DNA of 64,000 nucleotides from Cohnella phaseoli (GTDB lineage: Bacteria; Bacillota; Bacilli; Paenibacillales; Paenibacillaceae). The DNA is taken from positions 1 through 64,000 of the forward strand of contig NZ_QRDZ01000009.1 in assembly GCF_003386235.1 (NCBI RefSeq), given 5' to 3'. A model generated the notes under the pieces. The model did not search any database, was not told where the DNA came from, and was given only the letters and a program-made list of their open reading frames with translations. A program made the position numbers and the translations under genes. Numbering within the stretch: position 1 is the first letter of the stretch; each line of letters starts with the position of its first letter. Below, piece by piece: positions 61,445 to 64,000 of the stretch.

Positions 61445-62138
61445 ACTTGATCTCCTTCTGCTGCTTTAACGCTTCAAGATCGATAATGACGATCCGGCTG
61501 CGATCGACTTCGAGCAGTTCGTCTTTGTTGAACTGATTGAGCAGCCGGTTAATCGTCTCTCTCGTCGTTCCGATGGAGTTGGCGATCTCCTGGTGCGTCA
61601 TCGGCAGATTGATCGTAATTTTGTTGTCCTTCATGTCCCCGTGATGCTCCGCAAGCTGAAGCAGGAACGACAGCACGCGATGTTTGACATCCTGTCCGGA
61701 CAAGACTTGAAGCTTCTCCTGCAGCTCCCGAATCTTGTCGCCCATCACGCGCATCATCTTGATCGCGATGGACGGCGTATTCATCATCAACCGCTCGAAC
61801 ATTTTGACGGGAATCGCCAGCAGCTGCGTGTCGACGATCGCTTCGGCCGTTGCCGGATACGGGTTTTGATTGAAAAAGCCGGTATGCGGGAACATGTCGC
61901 CGGTCTTCAGGAAAGATACAATCTGCTCATGGCCGTTTTCGTCCGTCTTGAACGTCTTTACCAGACCGTTGCGGATGAAGTAGACGGCCTCTTTCTCGCT
62001 GCCTTCGGTGAAAACGACGGACCTTCTCGAGATGGAACGGGATATTGTAATTTCCTCGACTCTCGCCATTTCCTGCGGATTCAAATCGTGAAACAGCGGA
62101 ACCTGATGCAGGAATGCGGACGCTTTATCCTTGCTCAT
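61443..62138 (-). CDS. Second Crp/Fnr-family regulator (no Fe-S cysteines)
   Basis: A 231-residue regulator. The sensor beta roll (about 10-130) includes EKEAVYFIRNGLVKTFKTDE, and the helix-turn-helix includes MTHQEIANSIGTTRETINRL. It contains no Cys cluster, so unlike Fnr it cannot hold the same 4Fe-4S centre; it may sense NO via heme, another ligand or redox. ATG 62138 has AAGGAGG 6 nt upstream; an ATG at 62144 abuts the site too closely. Its recognition helix differs from Fnr (TTRETINR against CARESVNR), yet both could read TGTGA-like boxes. Confidence 0.9.
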   Translation of the reverse strand: MSKDKASAFLHQVPLFHDLNPQEMARVEEITISRSISRRSVVFTEGSEKEAVYFIRNGLVKTFKTDENGHEQIVSFLKTGDMFPHTGFFNQNPYPATAEAIVDTQLLAIPVKMFERLMMNTPSIAIKMMRVMGDKIRELQEKLQVLSGQDVKHRVLSFLLQLAEHHGDMKDNKITINLPMTHQEIANSIGTTRETINRLLNQFNKDELLEVDRSRIVIIDLEALKQQKEIK

Positions 62139-62306
62139 GAACATCCTCCTTGCGAATCGGATTAACGAAGCGGCGCGAATGACGGCGTTCGGCCGAACGT
62201 AAGGCGGGCAATTGTTTCTAGTTTAAATTCTAGCGAAAATCGAATCAATAGCTATCCGTTAATGAGATCGATTTTCAACAGAATAGCGAACTTTTGCCCG
62301 CAAGGC

Positions 62307-62349
62307 TGTGAGTTATGTCATAGAGGAATCGATTGGCGAGGACAATAAT
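62307..62349 (+). promoter_or_regulatory. Fnr-type box and weak -10 of mobA
   Basis: TGTGA-GTTATG-TCATA (62307-62322, one mismatch), with AATAAT at 62344-62349, 37 nt from the box start. It is weaker than the other sites but has the same geometry. Confidence 0.6.
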
Positions 62350-62399
62350 GGGAGAACGGGGAAGAAGCGCAATATTCCATAGAAATCCGGAGGAATGCG

Positions 62400-63059
62400 A
62401 TGTTGGATACGACCGATCGATTGCCGATTGACGAGCGAGCCTGCCTCTCCGGAATCATTCTGGCCGGGGGAAGAAGCCGGAGAATGGGAGGCGTTCATAA
62501 GGCGCTGCTGCCGTTTCGCGAAGAGAAGATGATTCATCGCCAACTGGGAAAGCTGAAGGAAATCTGCTCGGAGATTATACTGGTCACGAATGAACCGAGA
62601 ACGTTTCTTCCTCTTGTCGACAACAATGTCAGAATCATTACCGACTTCTATCCCGATAAAGGCCCGCTCGGCGGGATTCACGCCGCATTGTCGCTTGCTT
62701 GTCATACTAACGTATGGGTCGTAGCTTGCGATATGCCGTTTATCTCTCCGCAAGCGGCCCGAACGCTGCTGGCTGTCAAGACCGAGGGAGACGGCGAGGC
62801 GGCGGTTCCGTACTTCCACGGACAAATGTATCCGTTTCACGGCATTTACGACAAAAGCTGCGTCGAACGAATTCCGTATCTATTCGGCAGAGGACAGTTT
62901 CGGGTCAACGGTTTTCTGGACGCGATCCGCTGCGTGAAGGTGGAGGAGGCCGAATTCAGGCGCAACGGAATCGATTCCAGGTTTGTCCTGAATTTGAATA
63001 CGCCGGAACAGTACGAGAGCCTGCTTGCGCTCGATACGCAGGAGGCTGCGGACCGGTGA
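62400..63059 (+). CDS. mobA: Molybdenum cofactor guanylyltransferase
   Basis: A 219-residue nucleotidyltransferase adding GMP to molybdopterin to make the MGD form that NarG needs. Motifs: GIILAGGRSRRMGG (nucleotide loop), DKGPLGGIHAAL, ACDMPFISP (metal Asp) and NLNTPEQYE. GGAGGAATG precedes ATG 62400. The ywiC gene follows 13 bp later in the same operon. Confidence 0.93.
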   Translation: MLDTTDRLPIDERACLSGIILAGGRSRRMGGVHKALLPFREEKMIHRQLGKLKEICSEIILVTNEPRTFLPLVDNNVRIITDFYPDKGPLGGIHAALSLACHTNVWVVACDMPFISPQAARTLLAVKTEGDGEAAVPYFHGQMYPFHGIYDKSCVERIPYLFGRGQFRVNGFLDAIRCVKVEEAEFRRNGIDSRFVLNLNTPEQYESLLALDTQEAADR

Positions 63060-63072
63060 CGGGGGAGTGGCA

Positions 63073-63807
63073 ATGAAAAAGAAGAAAAAACTGGTGATTC
63101 CTCACGAACACGGAGGATGGGCGATGGTCAGCGTGCCGTTCTTGACCGGCATGGCGGTCGCAGCTCCGCAGTGGATTCATGCGCCGCTCTTCGTTGGGTG
63201 GCTGCTTCTATATTTGGCGTCGTATCCGCTCCTGCAAGCGGTGAAGCGAGCGTCTAACAGAGCTTATATGTTGAAGTGGGGCGCGGGTTATGCGCTGGGC
63301 GCGCTCGCATGTCTAATTGTGCCGCTGATCGATCGTCCGCAGCTGGCCTACTTCGGAATTCCGTTGGTAGCGCTGCTGGCCGTGAACGTCTGGCACTCGA
63401 AGCGGAAGACGGAACGAGCATTGTTGAACGACCTATGCGCCATCGTCAGCTTTTCGCTTGCCGCCGCTGCCGCTTACTTGGCGGGAGGGGGAGAATGGGG
63501 CGCTAAAATGGCTGCGCTCACGGCGTTTAACTTGATCTATTTCATGGGGACCGCCTTTTTCGTCAAAACGGTGTTCAGAGAACGGCAGAACTCCCGTTGG
63601 ACCGCTTATGCGCGTATCTACCATCTATTGGCTTTAATAGTTCCCTTGGCGTTGGGCTCCCCGTTAATGACGATTCCGTTCGTATTTCCGGCCCTGCGCG
63701 CGTTCGCCTACGCCGGCAAAGCGATGAGGCCGGCCAAAGTCGGCATCATGGAAATCGTCGGCGCTTTGCAATTTCTAATCCTGACCGTCCTTCTATTTCC
63801 TGAATAG
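63073..63807 (+). CDS. ywiC: YwiC-like membrane protein
   Basis: A 244-residue membrane protein with about seven or eight helices. It starts with the family signature HEHGGWAM after a Lys-rich N-terminus. In Bacillus subtilis, ywiC lies in the narK-fnr-narGHJI region, and here it again sits beside those genes, so the linkage is conserved although the function is unknown. ATG 63073 has GGGGGAG upstream; an earlier in-frame ATG lies inside mobA. Confidence 0.9.
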   Translation: MKKKKKLVIPHEHGGWAMVSVPFLTGMAVAAPQWIHAPLFVGWLLLYLASYPLLQAVKRASNRAYMLKWGAGYALGALACLIVPLIDRPQLAYFGIPLVALLAVNVWHSKRKTERALLNDLCAIVSFSLAAAAAYLAGGGEWGAKMAALTAFNLIYFMGTAFFVKTVFRERQNSRWTAYARIYHLLALIVPLALGSPLMTIPFVFPALRAFAYAGKAMRPAKVGIMEIVGALQFLILTVLLFPE

Positions 63808-63812
63808 CGAAG

Positions 63813-63864
63813 AGGCCCGATTCCGCCGCATGAAGATGCCGGCAAGTCGGGCCTCCTTGTTTTT
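63813..63864 (+). terminator. Terminator after ywiC
   Basis: AGGCCCGA pairs with TCGGGCCT, with further pairing inside (CCGCCGCAT with ATGCCGG), then CCTTGTTTTT. Confidence 0.85.
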
Positions 63865-63872
63865 GCTGGCGC

Positions 63873-64000
63873 TTACTGAAGGGTTTCCTCCTTCAGCCGT
63901 TTGCGCGTATTCCAGTCGAAGCGTCTTGCCTTGCTCCAGAAGTTGAACTGCCCCGAGTAGCAGCCCTCTTCGTCAACACGGATTTTTTTGCGAGCGATCA
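63873..64000 (-). CDS. 3' end of an unidentified gene, cut by the window edge
   Basis: A minus-strand frame enters from the right edge and runs 41 codons to a TAA at 63873-63875. The visible peptide contains VDEEGCYSGQFNFWS and ends in basic RRFDWNTRKRLKEETLQ. No family can be named from this piece; the Lys/Arg-rich end would suit the cytosolic tail of a membrane protein or a nucleic-acid-binding protein. Confidence 0.5.
   Translation of the reverse strand, partial: IARKKIRVDEEGCYSGQFNFWSKARRFDWNTRKRLKEETLQ

Overview
The window looks like a chromosomal segment of a moderately high-GC member of the Bacillota, most likely Paenibacillaceae (Paenibacillus or Cohnella type). Three things point there: strong AGGAGG-type ribosome binding sites with frequent GTG and TTG starts; Bacillus-type proteins (DynA-like double dynamin, CsoR, YwiC, an Fnr with a C-terminal Cys cluster); and sensor kinases with 7TM-DISM-like input regions. 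The species cannot be fixed from the sequence. No rRNA, tRNA or CRISPR array was seen.

Layout. 1-209 is the 3' end of an IS66-type transposase. 405-4789 holds nth and a double dynamin. 5049-11570 is export: a heterodimeric ABC exporter, an SGNH hydrolase and an ABC-2 transporter. 11629-16850 holds parE and parC, separated by seven 51-bp hairpin repeats, plus a small antisense gene. 16851-25350 is mixed: MarR, a CapA-like lipoprotein, a methyltransferase, a divergent two-component pair, an Xre regulator and a lipoprotein serpin. 25473-27767 is a DHA2 efflux pump with its TetR regulator. 27791-31212 is a copper module (csoR, copZ, copA) with matching putative CsoR boxes. 31359-42142 is accessory: a chemoreceptor, an HTH/periplasmic-binding-protein-fold regulator, an MBL-fold enzyme, AraC with a PhyH-type dioxygenase, a second two-component system with a lipoprotein, and an alditol-oxidase-like flavoprotein. 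42332-45325 holds a 42-bp tandem repeat, an aldo/keto reductase divergent from an HxlR regulator, and two DinB-fold proteins.

45774-63807 is an anaerobic nitrate respiration island. modAB take up molybdate. moaA and mobA make the molybdenum cofactor. A NarK transporter carrying an unexpected C-terminal PAS domain moves nitrate and nitrite. narGHJI encode the membrane nitrate reductase. Fnr and a second Crp/Fnr protein regulate, an RIC-type protein repairs Fe-S clusters, and ywiC follows mobA. A five-gene operon of mostly undescribed proteins (DUF2249, an unknown, a double DUF2249, a heme-copper-oxidase-like membrane protein and a SufT-like protein) is embedded here. Seven Fnr-type palindromes (TGTGA-N6-TCACA) lie 37-38 nt upstream of -10 elements for narK, the DUF2249 operon, moaA, narG, fnr, ric and mobA. 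That ties the whole island, including the undescribed operon, into one oxygen-controlled regulon.

The window is also rich in structured repeats. There is a dispersed two-tier hairpin element in two copies with a compensatory base change in its stem, the 51-bp parE-parC hairpin array with a related single hairpin 31 kb away, a 42-bp tandem array, and a 168-bp palindromic element with 16-bp perfect terminal inverted repeats.
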